Source: Pelagibius sp.
Lineage (GTDB): Bacteria; Pseudomonadota; Alphaproteobacteria; Kiloniellales; Kiloniellaceae
Assembly (NCBI RefSeq): GCF_028289705.1
Contig: NZ_JANQOI010000056.1
Span: 1 to 64,000, forward strand
Reading direction: 5' to 3'
Length of the DNA stretch: 64,000 bases
Shown: one piece after another, positions 32,372-42,831 of the stretch
How the letters are laid out: each line of letters starts with the position of its first letter
Position numbering within the stretch: the stretch's first letter is position 1
Program-made: the position numbers and the translations under genes
The notes under the pieces: model-generated
The model's input: the letters and a program-made list of their open reading frames with translations, nothing else
Databases searched by the model: none
What the model was told of the DNA's origin: nothing

Positions 32372-33853
32372 CTACTCCGGTTTTCCCGGCCCGCGATCGA
32401 TCAGTCTGCTGAGCGCTTCCAGGCCCGGCGCGATACGCTTCGGAACCATCGAGGAGAAGCCGAGCCGCATGAAGTTCCGCGGCGGCTTCTTGGAGAGGAA
32501 GTGGAGGGAGCCGGGTTCGATCACGATCCCCTCCTTCAGCGCATCGGCGGCCAGGACGTCGGTGTCCAGGCTCTTGGGTCCCTCCAACCAGAAACTGGTG
32601 CCGCCGCAGGAGGGGCGCGGCGCGAAGTCCGGCAGGAACCTCGCCAGGCCCTCGCCCATGATCTCCCAACGGCTGCGGAAGTCGCGCTGCAGGCGGTGCA
32701 CCAGGGCGTCGTAGTGTCCGCCGGCGATGAACAGGGCCATGGTGCGCTGGTTGTTGGTGGCAGGGTGGCGCAGCATCAGGCGGCGCAGCATGCGCGCCTC
32801 CTGGATGAATTCCTCGGCGGCGACCATGTAACCCATGCGCAGGCCCGGGCCGAGATACTTCGAGAAGCTGCCGATGTAGACCACCCGGCCGGAGCGGTCC
32901 ATGGCCTTCAGGGCGGTGGTCGGCGCGTGGAGGAAGTTGGCCTCCGCCTCGTAGTCGTCCTCGATGACGATGAAGTCGGAGCGCTGGGCCCGTTCCAACA
33001 ACGCAATGCGGCGCTCCAGCGGCAGGGTCACCGTGGTCGGCGACTGGTGGCTGGGCGTCACGTAGACGCAGGCGCAGCCGTCCAGGCGCTGATCGACCAC
33101 GATCCCCTCCCGGTCCACCGGGATGGGCCGTAACTGGGTGCCGTTCAGCGCGAAGATATTGCGGGTGTCGACATAGCCCGGGTTCTCCACCGCCAGGGTC
33201 TTGCCCGGGCCGGCGAGCAGTTCGGCGATGAGGTAGAGCGCGTTCTGGGCGCCGAGAGTGATCAGGATCTCCGAGGGGGCGGCCTTGATGCCGCGCCGCG
33301 GCAGAACACGGGTGCGGATCTCCTCGATCAGCCGGGGATCGTCCTCGTTGAAGTTGTCCTTGGTCCAGCTCTCGATGGCCTCGATCCCCAGGGCCTGGCG
33401 GGAGCACATGCGCCAGGTGGAGACCGGAAACAGCGTCTGGTCCGGCTGGCCGTAGATGAAGGGATAGGGGTAGCGCCGCCAGTTGCGGGGCTTCTCCACA
33501 TTCACCAGTTCCGAGGGACGCAGGCGCAGGCGGTTCCACCAGTCGACGGACTGCCCAGCTTCCAGTTCGGGATAGCTGCTCTTGGTTTCGATCTGGTCGA
33601 ACGCCATGTCGGTGTTGACGAAGTAGCCGACCCGCTCGCGGGAGATCAGCAACCCCTCGTCGGCCAGGGCCTGATAGGCCAGCACCACGGTGTTGCGGGA
33701 GACGCCCAGGGACTGCGCCAAGCGGCGGCAGGACGGCAGCGGGTCGCTGCCCGACAGCCGGCCGTCGACGATGGCGTCGATCAGTTGCCTGCGAAGCTGC
33801 GCCTGTAGGCCGAGATCCCCGTCGTGGCGGACAGGGAAGATGAAGTCCCGCAT
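32372..33853 (-). CDS. MocR/PdxR-type PLP-dependent transcriptional regulator
   Basis: This 493-residue protein has an N-terminal GntR winged helix-turn-helix (LPSCRRLAQSLGVSRNTVVLAYQALADEG, residues 39-67) fused to a fold-type I aminotransferase domain with the PLP-binding Lys332 in GSFSKYLGPGLRMGY. MocR proteins usually sense amino compounds through PLP and control nearby amino-acid or vitamin genes. An aminotransferase cluster lies about 1.4 kb away on the same strand and is a plausible target, though cadI and the sigma factor lie between. ATG at 33853 is preferred over TTG at 33862 on spacing to GGAGGG. Confidence 0.93.
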   Translation of the reverse strand: MRDFIFPVRHDGDLGLQAQLRRQLIDAIVDGRLSGSDPLPSCRRLAQSLGVSRNTVVLAYQALADEGLLISRERVGYFVNTDMAFDQIETKSSYPELEAGQSVDWWNRLRLRPSELVNVEKPRNWRRYPYPFIYGQPDQTLFPVSTWRMCSRQALGIEAIESWTKDNFNEDDPRLIEEIRTRVLPRRGIKAAPSEILITLGAQNALYLIAELLAGPGKTLAVENPGYVDTRNIFALNGTQLRPIPVDREGIVVDQRLDGCACVYVTPSHQSPTTVTLPLERRIALLERAQRSDFIVIEDDYEAEANFLHAPTTALKAMDRSGRVVYIGSFSKYLGPGLRMGYMVAAEEFIQEARMLRRLMLRHPATNNQRTMALFIAGGHYDALVHRLQRDFRSRWEIMGEGLARFLPDFAPRPSCGGTSFWLEGPKSLDTDVLAADALKEGIVIEPGSLHFLSKKPPRNFMRLGFSSMVPKRIAPGLEALSRLIDRGPGKPE

Positions 33854-34112
33854 CGGCTCCAAAACCCTCCCGTCTATGCGAAAATAGCTTAGGGGGCCGC
33901 CCCTGACCGCTCAAGCCCCGGCATCCGCGAACCATCGCGGAAGTGGATTATGGAGAACTTCTGAATTTGACTTTTGACATTAGAACCAGAACTTATAACT
34001 CTGTTTTATAATGTTTTTTGAGGGAACAAATCTGCCTGTGCTGGGATTTTTGCGTCCTTTTGCCCACAGCGGCGTCTAACAGGGCAAAGCATCCATCCAA
34101 AGGAGTGAAACC
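33854..34112. promoter_or_regulatory. AT-rich divergent regulatory region
   Basis: These 259 bases separate the divergent MocR and CadI-like genes. The stretch 33960-34020 is strikingly AT-rich, with TTGACT (33967), TTGACA (33974), TATAAC (33994) and TATAAT (34007), but no pair has canonical 17-base spacing. It presumably holds the promoters of both directions; an ECF-type promoter for cadI-sigZ cannot be read by eye. Confidence 0.5.
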
Positions 34113-34547
34113 ATGCGTCTTCAATTGGCCCTGAACGTGCGGGATATCGATCAGGCAGTCACCTACTACACCAAGCTGTTCGGCGTCGCGCCCCACAAGC
34201 GGCGCAGCGACTACGCCAACTTCGTGGTTGCCGAACCGCCGCTGAAGCTGGTGCTGTTCGAGAACCCGGAGGCGGAGCAACGTCTGCACCATCTGGGGGT
34301 CGAGGTGCTAGAGGCAGCTCAGATCGACACCGCCTTGGAGCGTCTGACCGCGGCAGGGATCGTCGACGAGGTCAAACGCGACGACACCTGTTGCCATGCC
34401 ACCCAGGATAAGGTCTGGTCGCGGGAGCCCGATGGCCTGCGCTGGGAGTGGTATCGCGTGACCGACGACAATCCCGCCACCGCCGCCGACTCTCTCGGCA
34501 AGACCTGCTGCACGGGGCCGAAGCGCATGGAAAGCGTCGGAGCATAG
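34113..34547 (+). CDS. ArsI/CadI-family metalloprotein (VOC fold)
   Basis: This 144-residue protein is a glyoxalase/extradiol dioxygenase-fold protein of the CadI/ArsI family, involved in cadmium response or organoarsenical C-As bond cleavage. It opens LQLALNVRDIDQAVTYYTKLFG. HHLGVEV (59-65) and WEWY (111-114) supply likely metal ligands, and the hallmark DDTCCHATQDKVW carries the vicinal Cys93-Cys94. The first metal histidine of ArsI is replaced by Gln4, as I recall for CadI. A second pair, Cys132-Cys133, lies in the tail. AAAGGAG precedes the ATG. It is 16 bases upstream of the sigma-factor gene. Confidence 0.9.
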   Translation: MRLQLALNVRDIDQAVTYYTKLFGVAPHKRRSDYANFVVAEPPLKLVLFENPEAEQRLHHLGVEVLEAAQIDTALERLTAAGIVDEVKRDDTCCHATQDKVWSREPDGLRWEWYRVTDDNPATAADSLGKTCCTGPKRMESVGA

Positions 34548-34563
34548 CGAGGCTCGCTCCCCC

Positions 34564-35145
34564 ATGACGGCGTCCCTGTCCCTCACCACCGAAGCCTGGA
34601 TCGACTTCGAAGGCCGGCTGCGCGGCTACGTACGCCGCCGCGTCGATCCGGCTTCGGTGGACGATCTGGTGGCGGCAATCCTGCTCCGTCTGGTGCAACA
34701 TCAGGAGGATTTGCGGCAAGCCAGGAATCCCATCGCCTGGGCGCTGAAGGTCGCGGCCAACGCCGTCGCCGACCACCACCGCCGCCGCGCCAGCGAGCGC
34801 CGGGCCCTGGCTGAAGCCGAGGGCGAAGAGGCGATGCAGCCGGCAAGCGAAGACGACGACGAAGCGGCCGCCCCGGATCAGCTCGCCCGTTGCCTGGTTC
34901 CCCTGATCCGCAGCCTGCCGGAGCGTTACGGCGAAGCCCTCATGCTCACTGAGATCGAAGGCATGACCCAGGCGGCGGCGGCCCGGCGCTTGGGCCTCTC
35001 GGTCTCCGGCATGAAATCGCGGGTCCAGCGCGGCCGCCAGAAGTTGAAGGACGCCCTGCTGCGCTGCTGCACCATCCAAATCGACGGTCGTGGCGGAGTC
35101 ATCGACTACCGCCGCCGGGCAGACGGGCAACGCCCGCGCTGCTGA
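34564..35145 (+). CDS. SigZ-like ECF RNA polymerase sigma factor
   Basis: This 193-residue ECF-type sigma factor has region 2 at about 10-75 (DFEGRLRGYVRRRV...NPIAWALKVAANAVADHHRRR) and region 4 at about 110-165 (LPERYGEALMLTEIEGMTQAAAARRLGLSVSGMKSRVQRGRQ). The C-terminal tail CCTIQIDGRGGVIDY...RC (Cys168, Cys169, Cys193) is typical of the SigZ group. No anti-sigma gene adjoins, so activity may be tuned through these cysteines. It is very probably co-transcribed with the cadI-like gene and may control it. Confidence 0.9.
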   Translation: MTASLSLTTEAWIDFEGRLRGYVRRRVDPASVDDLVAAILLRLVQHQEDLRQARNPIAWALKVAANAVADHHRRRASERRALAEAEGEEAMQPASEDDDEAAAPDQLARCLVPLIRSLPERYGEALMLTEIEGMTQAAAARRLGLSVSGMKSRVQRGRQKLKDALLRCCTIQIDGRGGVIDYRRRADGQRPRC

Positions 35146-35179
35146 ACCGCAAAGAAAAAGCTGGCTTTCGGAAAGACGA

Positions 35180-35211
35180 AGCGGGAAAGGACGCTGCCGT
35201 CCCTTCCCGCT
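35180..35211. terminator. bidirectional terminator hairpin
   Basis: AGCGGGAAAGGAC-gctgcc-GTCCCTTCCCGCT forms a 13-bp stem with one mismatch, between the convergent sigma-factor and aminotransferase genes. A short T-rich stretch (TCGTCTTTC) follows on the minus strand. It probably ends transcripts from both sides. Confidence 0.7.
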
Positions 35212-35243
35212 CGTGAAACGCGTCGCGCGCTGTGACCGGGCGG

Positions 35244-36563
35244 TCAGTGCCGCGTCAGCACCGTGCGCATCTTGCCGAAGATCTCATCGATGTGGTCGTC
35301 GTTGCAGATCAGCGGCGGCGAGACCAGGGCGCAGTCACCGGTCATCTTGACGATGAGGCCGGCGTCGTAGAAGTCCTGGGTCGCCTGCAGGCCGCGGGCG
35401 CCCGGCGCCTCCGCCGGGGCCAGGTCGACGCCGCCGAGCAGACCGTAGCCGCGGATGTTGGTGACCACCGGCAGGTCCCGCAGGGAGAACAGCGCCTCCT
35501 GGAACTTCGGGGTCATCTTCGCGGCGTTCCCCACCAGGTCTTCGTCTTCGAAGATGTTGCGGGTGGCGAGACCCGCCGCCGATGCGACCGGACAGCCGGA
35601 GTAGGTGTAGCCGTGGAACAGCTCGATCCCGTTCCCGGCGGTGGCTTCGGTGATCGTCTCGTAGATGTGGTCGCGGCAGGCGACGGCACCCATGGGCACC
35701 ACGCCGTTGGTCAGCGCCTTGGCCATGGTGATCATGTCCGGCACCACATCGAAGGCATCGGCGCCGAACTGTTTGCCGGTGCGCCCGAAGCCGCAGATCA
35801 CTTCGTCGAAGATCAGTAGGATGCCGTGGGCATCGCAGATCTCCCGCAGGCGCTTCAGATAGCCCTGGGGCGGCACCAGCACGCCGGTGGATCCGGCGAT
35901 GGGCTCGACGATGCAGCAGGCGATGGAATCGCCGCCGTGCAGGTCGACGAAGCGCTGCAGGTCGTCGGCCAGCTCCGCGCCCGTCTCCGGCTGACCCTGC
36001 ACATAGTCATGCTCCGGCAGATGGGTGTGACGCATGTGGCAGGCGCCGGGCAGACCGAGCCCGAAGGCCTTTTTGTTGTTGAGGATGCCGGCCACGGTCA
36101 GGCCGCCGAAGTTGACGCCGTGATAGGCGCGCTCGCGGCCGACCATGCGCAGCCGCTGCCCCTCGCCTTTGCACTTGTGATAGGACAGGGCGATCTTCAG
36201 CGCCGTCTCCACCGCTTCCGATCCGGAGTTGGAGAAGAAGAAGTGGTTCAGGTCCCCGGGCGTCACCTGTGCCAGACGGCGGGCCATCTCGAAGGACGCC
36301 GGATGCCCGTACTGGAAGGGCGGCGCGTAATCCATCTTGGTCAGCGCCTCGTTGACCGCCTCGGCGATCTCGCGCCGGCCATGGCCGGCGGCCACGCAGA
36401 ACAGCCCGGCCGAACCGTCGATCACCTGGTCGCCGTGATCGGTGGTGTAGTACATGCCCTGGGCGCCGGTCAGGATGCGCGGGTTCGCCTTGAAGTGGCG
36501 GTTTGAGGTAAACGGCATCCAATGCTGCTCGAGCGAATTGGGGATCGGCGGAATGACGTTCAT
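35244..36563 (-). CDS. omega-amino acid--pyruvate aminotransferase (class III)
   Basis: This 439-residue class III PLP aminotransferase has Asp253 in FDEVICGFGRTG and the Schiff-base Lys282 in DMITMAKALTNGVVPMG. The N-terminus LEQHWMPFTSNRHFKANPRI and the block FQYGHPASFEMARRLA resemble omega-amino-acid:pyruvate (beta-alanine) aminotransferases. These transfer the terminal amino group to pyruvate, giving a semialdehyde and alanine. AGGAAAG precedes the ATG at 36563. Upstream on the same strand lie hydroxyacid-oxoacid transhydrogenase and alanine dehydrogenase. GABA, beta-alanine, taurine or a polyamine-derived amine are candidate substrates. Confidence 0.93.
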   Translation of the reverse strand: MNVIPPIPNSLEQHWMPFTSNRHFKANPRILTGAQGMYYTTDHGDQVIDGSAGLFCVAAGHGRREIAEAVNEALTKMDYAPPFQYGHPASFEMARRLAQVTPGDLNHFFFSNSGSEAVETALKIALSYHKCKGEGQRLRMVGRERAYHGVNFGGLTVAGILNNKKAFGLGLPGACHMRHTHLPEHDYVQGQPETGAELADDLQRFVDLHGGDSIACCIVEPIAGSTGVLVPPQGYLKRLREICDAHGILLIFDEVICGFGRTGKQFGADAFDVVPDMITMAKALTNGVVPMGAVACRDHIYETITEATAGNGIELFHGYTYSGCPVASAAGLATRNIFEDEDLVGNAAKMTPKFQEALFSLRDLPVVTNIRGYGLLGGVDLAPAEAPGARGLQATQDFYDAGLIVKMTGDCALVSPPLICNDDHIDEIFGKMRTVLTRH

Positions 36564-36723
36564 GGGCCCATCTTTCCTAGGTTAGGCGTTGATGCGGTTT
36601 CATTAGCAGGCAGTGTAATCCCCGCCACTGGCGGGGAGCTAGACCCAGTTGGCTGTCACCTGTGAGGCCAGAGTGCCCATTAGCCGGGTCGAAAACGGCG
36701 GAATTCCGGGCTTCTCCGCTGGC

Positions 36724-38034
<1,311 letters not shown>

Positions 38035-38125
38035 GACGCGCCCTCCCCCTCCAGCTCAGCCGGCAGCAATCGCCGGGGGCCCAGAATAGCGGGCCCGGGG
38101 CCGGGGCGTCACCGCCAAGTCGACC

Positions 38126-39244
38126 CTAAAGACCCAACGCCTCCTCGGCCGGGACGTAATCGAAGCCATGGGCCTCCGCGACGGCCTTGTAAGTGATCTT
38201 GCCGCTGGCCACGTTGAGCCCCTGTTTCAGGTGGGCATCCTCGGCCAGAGCGCGGCGATGGCCCTTGTTGGCCAGGGCCAGGGTGAACGGCAGGGTCGCG
38301 TTGTTGAGGGCGAAAGTGGAGGTGCGCGCCACGGCGCCGGGCATGTTGGTGACGCAGTAGTGCACCACCCCCTCCTCCACATAGGTGGGGGCATCGTGGG
38401 TCGTGCCCTTGGAGGTCTCGAAGCAGCCGCCCTGGTCGATGGCGATGTCCACCAGGACCGAGCCCGGGCGCATCTGGCGCACCATGTCCCGCGTCACCAG
38501 CTTGGGCGCGGCGGCGCCGGGAACGAGCACCGCCCCCACCACCAGATCGGCGTCGATGACATGGCGCTCGATGGAGTCCACCGTCGAATAGATGGTGTTC
38601 AGCATCGGTCCGAACTGCATGTCCAGTTCGTAGAGCCGCTCCAAGGAGCGGTCGATGACCGTCACATGGGCCTCCATGCCCATGGCCATGCGCGCGGCAT
38701 TGGTGCCCGAGACGCCGCCGCCGATGATGACCACCCGGGCCGCCGCCACGCCGGGCACGCCGCCCAGCAGCATGCCGGAGCCGCCCTGTTCCTTCTCCAG
38801 GCAATGGGCGCCCACCTGGATCGACATGCGCCCGGCGACCTCGCTCATGGGTGCCAACAGCGGCAGGCCGCCGCGGGCGCTGGTCACCGTTTCATAGGCG
38901 ACGGCGATGCAGCCGGAGTCCACCAGCCCCTGGGTCTGCGGCAGGTCGGGCGCCAGATGCAGATAGGTGAAAAGCAACTGCCCCTCGCGCAGGCGGGCGT
39001 ACTCCGCCGGCTGCGGCTCCTTCACCTTGACGATCATCTCCGCTGTCGCGAAGACCGCATCGGCATCGGGCAGGATCTCCGCCCCGGCCGCCTGATAGTC
39101 CGCGTCGCTGAGCCCGATGCCGAGGCCCGCATTGGTCTCGACAACCACCTTGTGGCCATGGTGAACCAATTCACGCACCGAAGCCGGCACCAGGCCGACC
39201 CGGTATTCGTGGTTCTTCACTTCCTTGGGCACACCCACCAGCAT
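38126..39244 (-). CDS. ald: alanine dehydrogenase
   Basis: This 372-residue NAD-dependent L-alanine dehydrogenase opens [20 protein letters not shown]. It carries [26 protein letters not shown], the Rossmann motif [26 protein letters not shown] and the C-terminal [22 protein letters not shown]. It interconverts alanine and pyruvate plus ammonia. The ATG at 39244 is fixed by GAGAGGAA upstream and gives the standard family length. As first gene of the cluster it can regenerate pyruvate for the downstream pyruvate-dependent aminotransferase. Confidence 0.97.
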   Translation of the reverse strand: MLVGVPKEVKNHEYRVGLVPASVRELVHHGHKVVVETNAGLGIGLSDADYQAAGAEILPDADAVFATAEMIVKVKEPQPAEYARLREGQLLFTYLHLAPDLPQTQGLVDSGCIAVAYETVTSARGGLPLLAPMSEVAGRMSIQVGAHCLEKEQGGSGMLLGGVPGVAAARVVIIGGGVSGTNAARMAMGMEAHVTVIDRSLERLYELDMQFGPMLNTIYSTVDSIERHVIDADLVVGAVLVPGAAAPKLVTRDMVRQMRPGSVLVDIAIDQGGCFETSKGTTHDAPTYVEEGVVHYCVTNMPGAVARTSTFALNNATLPFTLALANKGHRRALAEDAHLKQGLNVASGKITYKAVAEAHGFDYVPAEEALGL

Positions 39245-39437
39245 TGCCTCGGTTCCTCTCTGCCAGAAGCTCATTCGCATTGGGGCCCTTCGCCGGCCTC
39301 GGCCCGGAACGCGCCAAACGCCGCCTGCAACGGCGGCGCTGAGATCCGCGGGAAAAGGCGTTGACGCGAGCCCCTTGTCTGCCGAAACCTACGCCTGCAC
39401 CCTGGGAAGCACCAGAGCCAGATTCGGTCAGTTTCTG

Positions 39438-39917
39438 ATGCCAAAAGAGATACGCTTCGAAGCCCCCGTCCAGCCAATCTCGGCCGACGACTGCCTTGAC
39501 CTGCGTCACCGCGTGTTGCGGCCCAACCAGCCGCTCTCCGCCTGCCGCTATCCGCTGGACGAGGCGCCGGGCACCCTGCACCTGGGCTACCGGGAGGGTG
39601 ACGGCCCGATCCTCGGCATCGCCTCGGTCTTCCATGAGGCGCCGCCGGAGAGCAGCGCCGGCAACGCCTGGCGCATTCGCGGCATGGCGGTGGACCCGGC
39701 ATACCAGGGCAGAGGCTTCGGTGCGCTGCTGCTCAAGGGGCTGATCGACTATGCGACGGCTCAGCAGAACCCGGACGACCCGCCCGGCCTGCTCTGGTGC
39801 AACGGCCGCACGACGGTGGAGCCTTTCTATGTCGCCCAGGGCTTCAGCCGCGTCGGCGACATCTTCGACCTGCCCCCCATCGGCCCCCACGTGGTGCTGG
39901 AGCGGGTCCTGCGCTAG
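39438..39917 (+). CDS. GNAT-family N-acetyltransferase
   Basis: This 159-residue protein has the GNAT fold, with the CoA-binding segment IRGMAVDPAYQGRGFGALLLKGLIDYA (about 79-105) and the late block WCNGRTTVEPFYVAQGFSRVGDIFD. The N-terminus, with LRHRVLRPNQPLSAC, is shared with a group of small uncharacterised acetyltransferases. The substrate is unknown. ATG at 39438 gives a standard-length domain. It converges with the DMT transporter gene, 15 bases apart. Confidence 0.88.
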   Translation: MPKEIRFEAPVQPISADDCLDLRHRVLRPNQPLSACRYPLDEAPGTLHLGYREGDGPILGIASVFHEAPPESSAGNAWRIRGMAVDPAYQGRGFGALLLKGLIDYATAQQNPDDPPGLLWCNGRTTVEPFYVAQGFSRVGDIFDLPPIGPHVVLERVLR

Positions 39918-39932
39918 GCCCAGCGTGATGGT

Positions 39933-40874
39933 TCAGGCTGCCCGGGCCCTGTCTTTGCGCAACCCGGCGACCATCAGGCCGTAGATGCACGCGGCGACGA
40001 CAAGGAACGCGCCGATCTGGTGGGCCGCGACCCGGTCGCCGAGAAAGACCACAGCAAGAACCATGGTAAGCGCCGGCCAGGGTGTGGTGATGGAACTGGC
40101 AAGCGAAACGTCGATGTGGCGAACGGCATAGAACCAGACGATCAGTTCCAAGTAATAGACTAACCCCATGACCGCAGCCGCGAACTGGAAGTCCCACCTC
40201 AGGACCGCGGCCGGCAGGTTCGCCGGATCGACTGCGGCGAGAACGGCGCCAAGCAGAACGGCAGAAACCGCGACGCGGAAGAATGTCACCTGGGCCGGCG
40301 TGATGGGCGTGCGCCCCAGTTCCTCCTTGATGATCACGTGGGCGATGCTCCAAAGGAAGGGAACCCCCAGCGCAACAAAGAACCAGGGCGAAAAGCCCTC
40401 GATCGTCCAGGTCCCGCCGGTGCCGAGATAATAGAGAGCGGCAATCAACAGCGCCGTCAGCAGAAGCTCGGTCACGGTCTTGCGGCGCTTCAGGAACAGC
40501 GTCTCCCAGAGGATGGCGAAGAGAGGGTAGGCCTGCATCGCGATGGCCGCACTGACGGCGCCGGCTTTCTCGACCCCGAACACGTAAAGATAGGTCGACA
40601 GTCCGAACATCGCGCCCGTCACCAGAGTGATGGCGCCGGCACGGCGCTTCTCCCGAACGGTCAGGGACGCGGCGAACAGTCCTTTGTTATCGGAGCGCAG
40701 CTCCCGAACGAGCAAAGGAACGGCGAAGACGGTCTGCCAGACAGAGAGCAGGAAAGCGAAGCCAAGCGCACCGAAGCCATCGGGGCGGCTGTTTGAGATG
40801 ACCGGCATCGTGCCGAGGATGCACAAACACACCAGAGCCAGCGAGATCCCGGTCCCCGTCCGCGATGTTGCCAT
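39933..40874 (-). CDS. DMT-family (EamA) transporter
   Basis: This 313-residue membrane protein has about ten hydrophobic segments in two repeated halves, as in the EamA/DMT exporters. Conserved spots include EKAGAVSAAIAMQAYPLFAILWETLFLKRR in the first half and HIDVSLASSITTPWPALTMVLAVVFLGDR in the second. Members export amino acids, metabolites or drugs; the substrate is not readable. The ATG at 40874 has GGAG eight bases upstream. Confidence 0.9.
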   Translation of the reverse strand: MATSRTGTGISLALVCLCILGTMPVISNSRPDGFGALGFAFLLSVWQTVFAVPLLVRELRSDNKGLFAASLTVREKRRAGAITLVTGAMFGLSTYLYVFGVEKAGAVSAAIAMQAYPLFAILWETLFLKRRKTVTELLLTALLIAALYYLGTGGTWTIEGFSPWFFVALGVPFLWSIAHVIIKEELGRTPITPAQVTFFRVAVSAVLLGAVLAAVDPANLPAAVLRWDFQFAAAVMGLVYYLELIVWFYAVRHIDVSLASSITTPWPALTMVLAVVFLGDRVAAHQIGAFLVVAACIYGLMVAGLRKDRARAA

Positions 40875-41102
40875 GCGGGAGACTCCAAGGCGCACATTTA
40901 CTTTGATTCTCTGCGAGCCGGGACGTTCGCATCGTCACTTAGCCGCCTCAAGAGGAACATTGCCTTGGTGACAATTTGGCTGTTCGGCCTCCCCGGGTGG
41001 CTCGGCTTCAACACGCCTTGGACCGTCGATGCCGATGCGCGGACACCGCTTCCACCCGCTCTGATCTGTCTCTGTGGCTCTGTCTCTGCGGCCCTAACTC
41101 TG

Positions 41103-41936
41103 CTACGAGGCCTTGGCGAGAAGCCCTTTGACGATGCGCTGTGCCATCTCGGCGCGGCGCCCGGCTTCGGCCAGGTAAAGCGGTGAGGAGACCGTCGGCC
41201 GATCAGGAGCGTTCAGCGCAGTGGACAGACTCTCCCGGCCCTGGCCCGCGCTCGTCGGGTCGAACGGAAGGCTGAAGTTCAGATCGGGACAGAACAGCAC
41301 CCGGCCATCGGCGACCTCCAGGACATGATTGGCCGCCGGACAGTCCTGCCAGACCGGTAACCATCCGCCGGCGCCCTCGCAGACCACCGCATCGACACCG
41401 AGGTCCAACAGGCGGGTGAAGGCCTGCTTCGGTTTCTCCGGCGCGAGGCGTGCCGCCTCGTCGAGGCCGAGCCCGTCCCGCACCACAGCCTCCCCCAAAG
41501 GAAGGCCGGTTACGCGGGCCAGGGCCTGAAAGTCAGTGCGCTCGCTCAGCGCGGCGCCGTTGTCGCTGCAGAAGTACTCGACGTTGTCGAGCAGGAGCGA
41601 GCCGCTCCTGACCAGGATGGCGCTTTGCCAGTTGGGATAGCACAGCAGTTGCACCGGCACGACGAGATCGATCATCTCCGGCCCCGTCAAGGGCGAGGCC
41701 GCGGTCAGTTCCCAGGCGTCGTTGCCGAACAACTTGCACGGCGTCAGGGGGTACTTCTCGACCATAAAGTCGACGATGGAGAACAGCAGCGAGGCGGCAT
41801 AGGGTTTGAACCCGATGGTCCTCTGCCCACGCGCATTCAAGACCTTGATCAGGGCCGTCGCGACGGTCGTCTTGCCGACATCCGTTCCGTTGCCCACCAC
41901 CCAATAGATCGCGGGTCCGCCCGACCCCTGCTGCAC
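41103..41936 (-). CDS. BioD-like P-loop ATPase (dethiobiotin synthetase superfamily)
   Basis: This 277-residue protein starts with the BioD-type P-loop VVGNGTDVGKTTVATALI (residues 13-30) and carries the FKPYA and CEGAGGWLPV segments expected for the switch and substrate region. It is longer than BioD (about 225), with an insertion around residues 45-130 (LLFSIVDFMVEKYPLTPCKLFGN...). No biotin genes are nearby. It may be a diverged dethiobiotin synthetase or a related ATPase acting on another amine substrate. Its start is ATG at 41936. Confidence 0.75.
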   Translation of the reverse strand: MQQGSGGPAIYWVVGNGTDVGKTTVATALIKVLNARGQRTIGFKPYAASLLFSIVDFMVEKYPLTPCKLFGNDAWELTAASPLTGPEMIDLVVPVQLLCYPNWQSAILVRSGSLLLDNVEYFCSDNGAALSERTDFQALARVTGLPLGEAVVRDGLGLDEAARLAPEKPKQAFTRLLDLGVDAVVCEGAGGWLPVWQDCPAANHVLEVADGRVLFCPDLNFSLPFDPTSAGQGRESLSTALNAPDRPTVSSPLYLAEAGRRAEMAQRIVKGLLAKAS

Positions 41937-42831
41937 AACGACTCCTCAATCCAGCACTCTCACCGGCGCACAGACTATCGTGCAAGGGCCCACAGCAAAA
42001 GAGAGCAAGCGCTTGCTCAAGGCCCGGCGCATGTCCGCCGCAGCCCACAGCGTTCCCGACAAAATGCGAAGATCAACAGACTGTGCACGGCAATCTGCGT
42101 CCCGATCGGTCCTCCAATCAAATGCATCCTTGCGTGCTACCGAAAGGTGAATAAATATCATCGATAATCAACAAAGACACGCTGCGGTGAAATCCCCTCA
42201 TGGCCTTGGCAACTCATCTCGCGTTCCGAACAGGCGACCGCAGCGCCACGCTTCCGACACACAAAATCGTCCTGCGAACCGGTAAAGAAACGTCCGCGAT
42301 CTCGGTGTCGATTGAGCGTTCAATCAGTGCCATGCATCGAGCAAACCCGCGGCTGACGGCCAGACATAGAGATCGGAAGCCAAGCGCGAACACCATCCAA
42401 GTAGGAGCAGTTGCCAACTCGGCAAAACCATAAGGTGAGCCTCTCTGACAAAAAAGAAGGCCGCCACCCCGCCGGGAACGGATTGGAATCCCGCTGTGAA
42501 TTCCGAGAGAGGTCAGGGAGTGTCACCTGTGGGCGTTTCGAAATGACGCGGTGAAGGCGGCGGCAAGTACCTAATCGATCAAAGCTACCGCCCCGACTCT
42601 GCTCGGTTTCTTCTCCAGTCTTGCTGCCCTAGCACTCCTCTGGAAGACCAAAAAGATCTTACAGAAAACACGGTTCGACTGCTCATGATTGAATCAATAC
42701 ATTAGCACCTAATCTAGAAGTAGGCTTTATGTCTCTTTGCCATAAATTTAGTTGCGCAGAGCACTTGAAGTTTCCGCCATAGCGGGCGATAAGGCAGCCT
42801 GAATGAATCTTATGAGGACCGGAACTCGGCT
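41937..42831. other. 895-bp interval without a convincing gene
   Basis: Short reading frames occur on both strands but none has a domain, signal peptide or ribosome binding site that I can defend. The base composition is noticeably less GC-rich than the surroundings, especially at 42630-42780. No transposase remnants, tRNA or long repeats are seen. The right end holds the leader of the small gene at 42832. It may be a degraded insertion or an uncharacterised regulatory or RNA region. Confidence 0.5.

Noticed and set aside
33960-34020. Canonical sigma-70 promoter for the cadI-like gene
   Set aside because: Good -35-like and -10-like hexamers exist but none is spaced by 16-18 bases, so no specific promoter is claimed.
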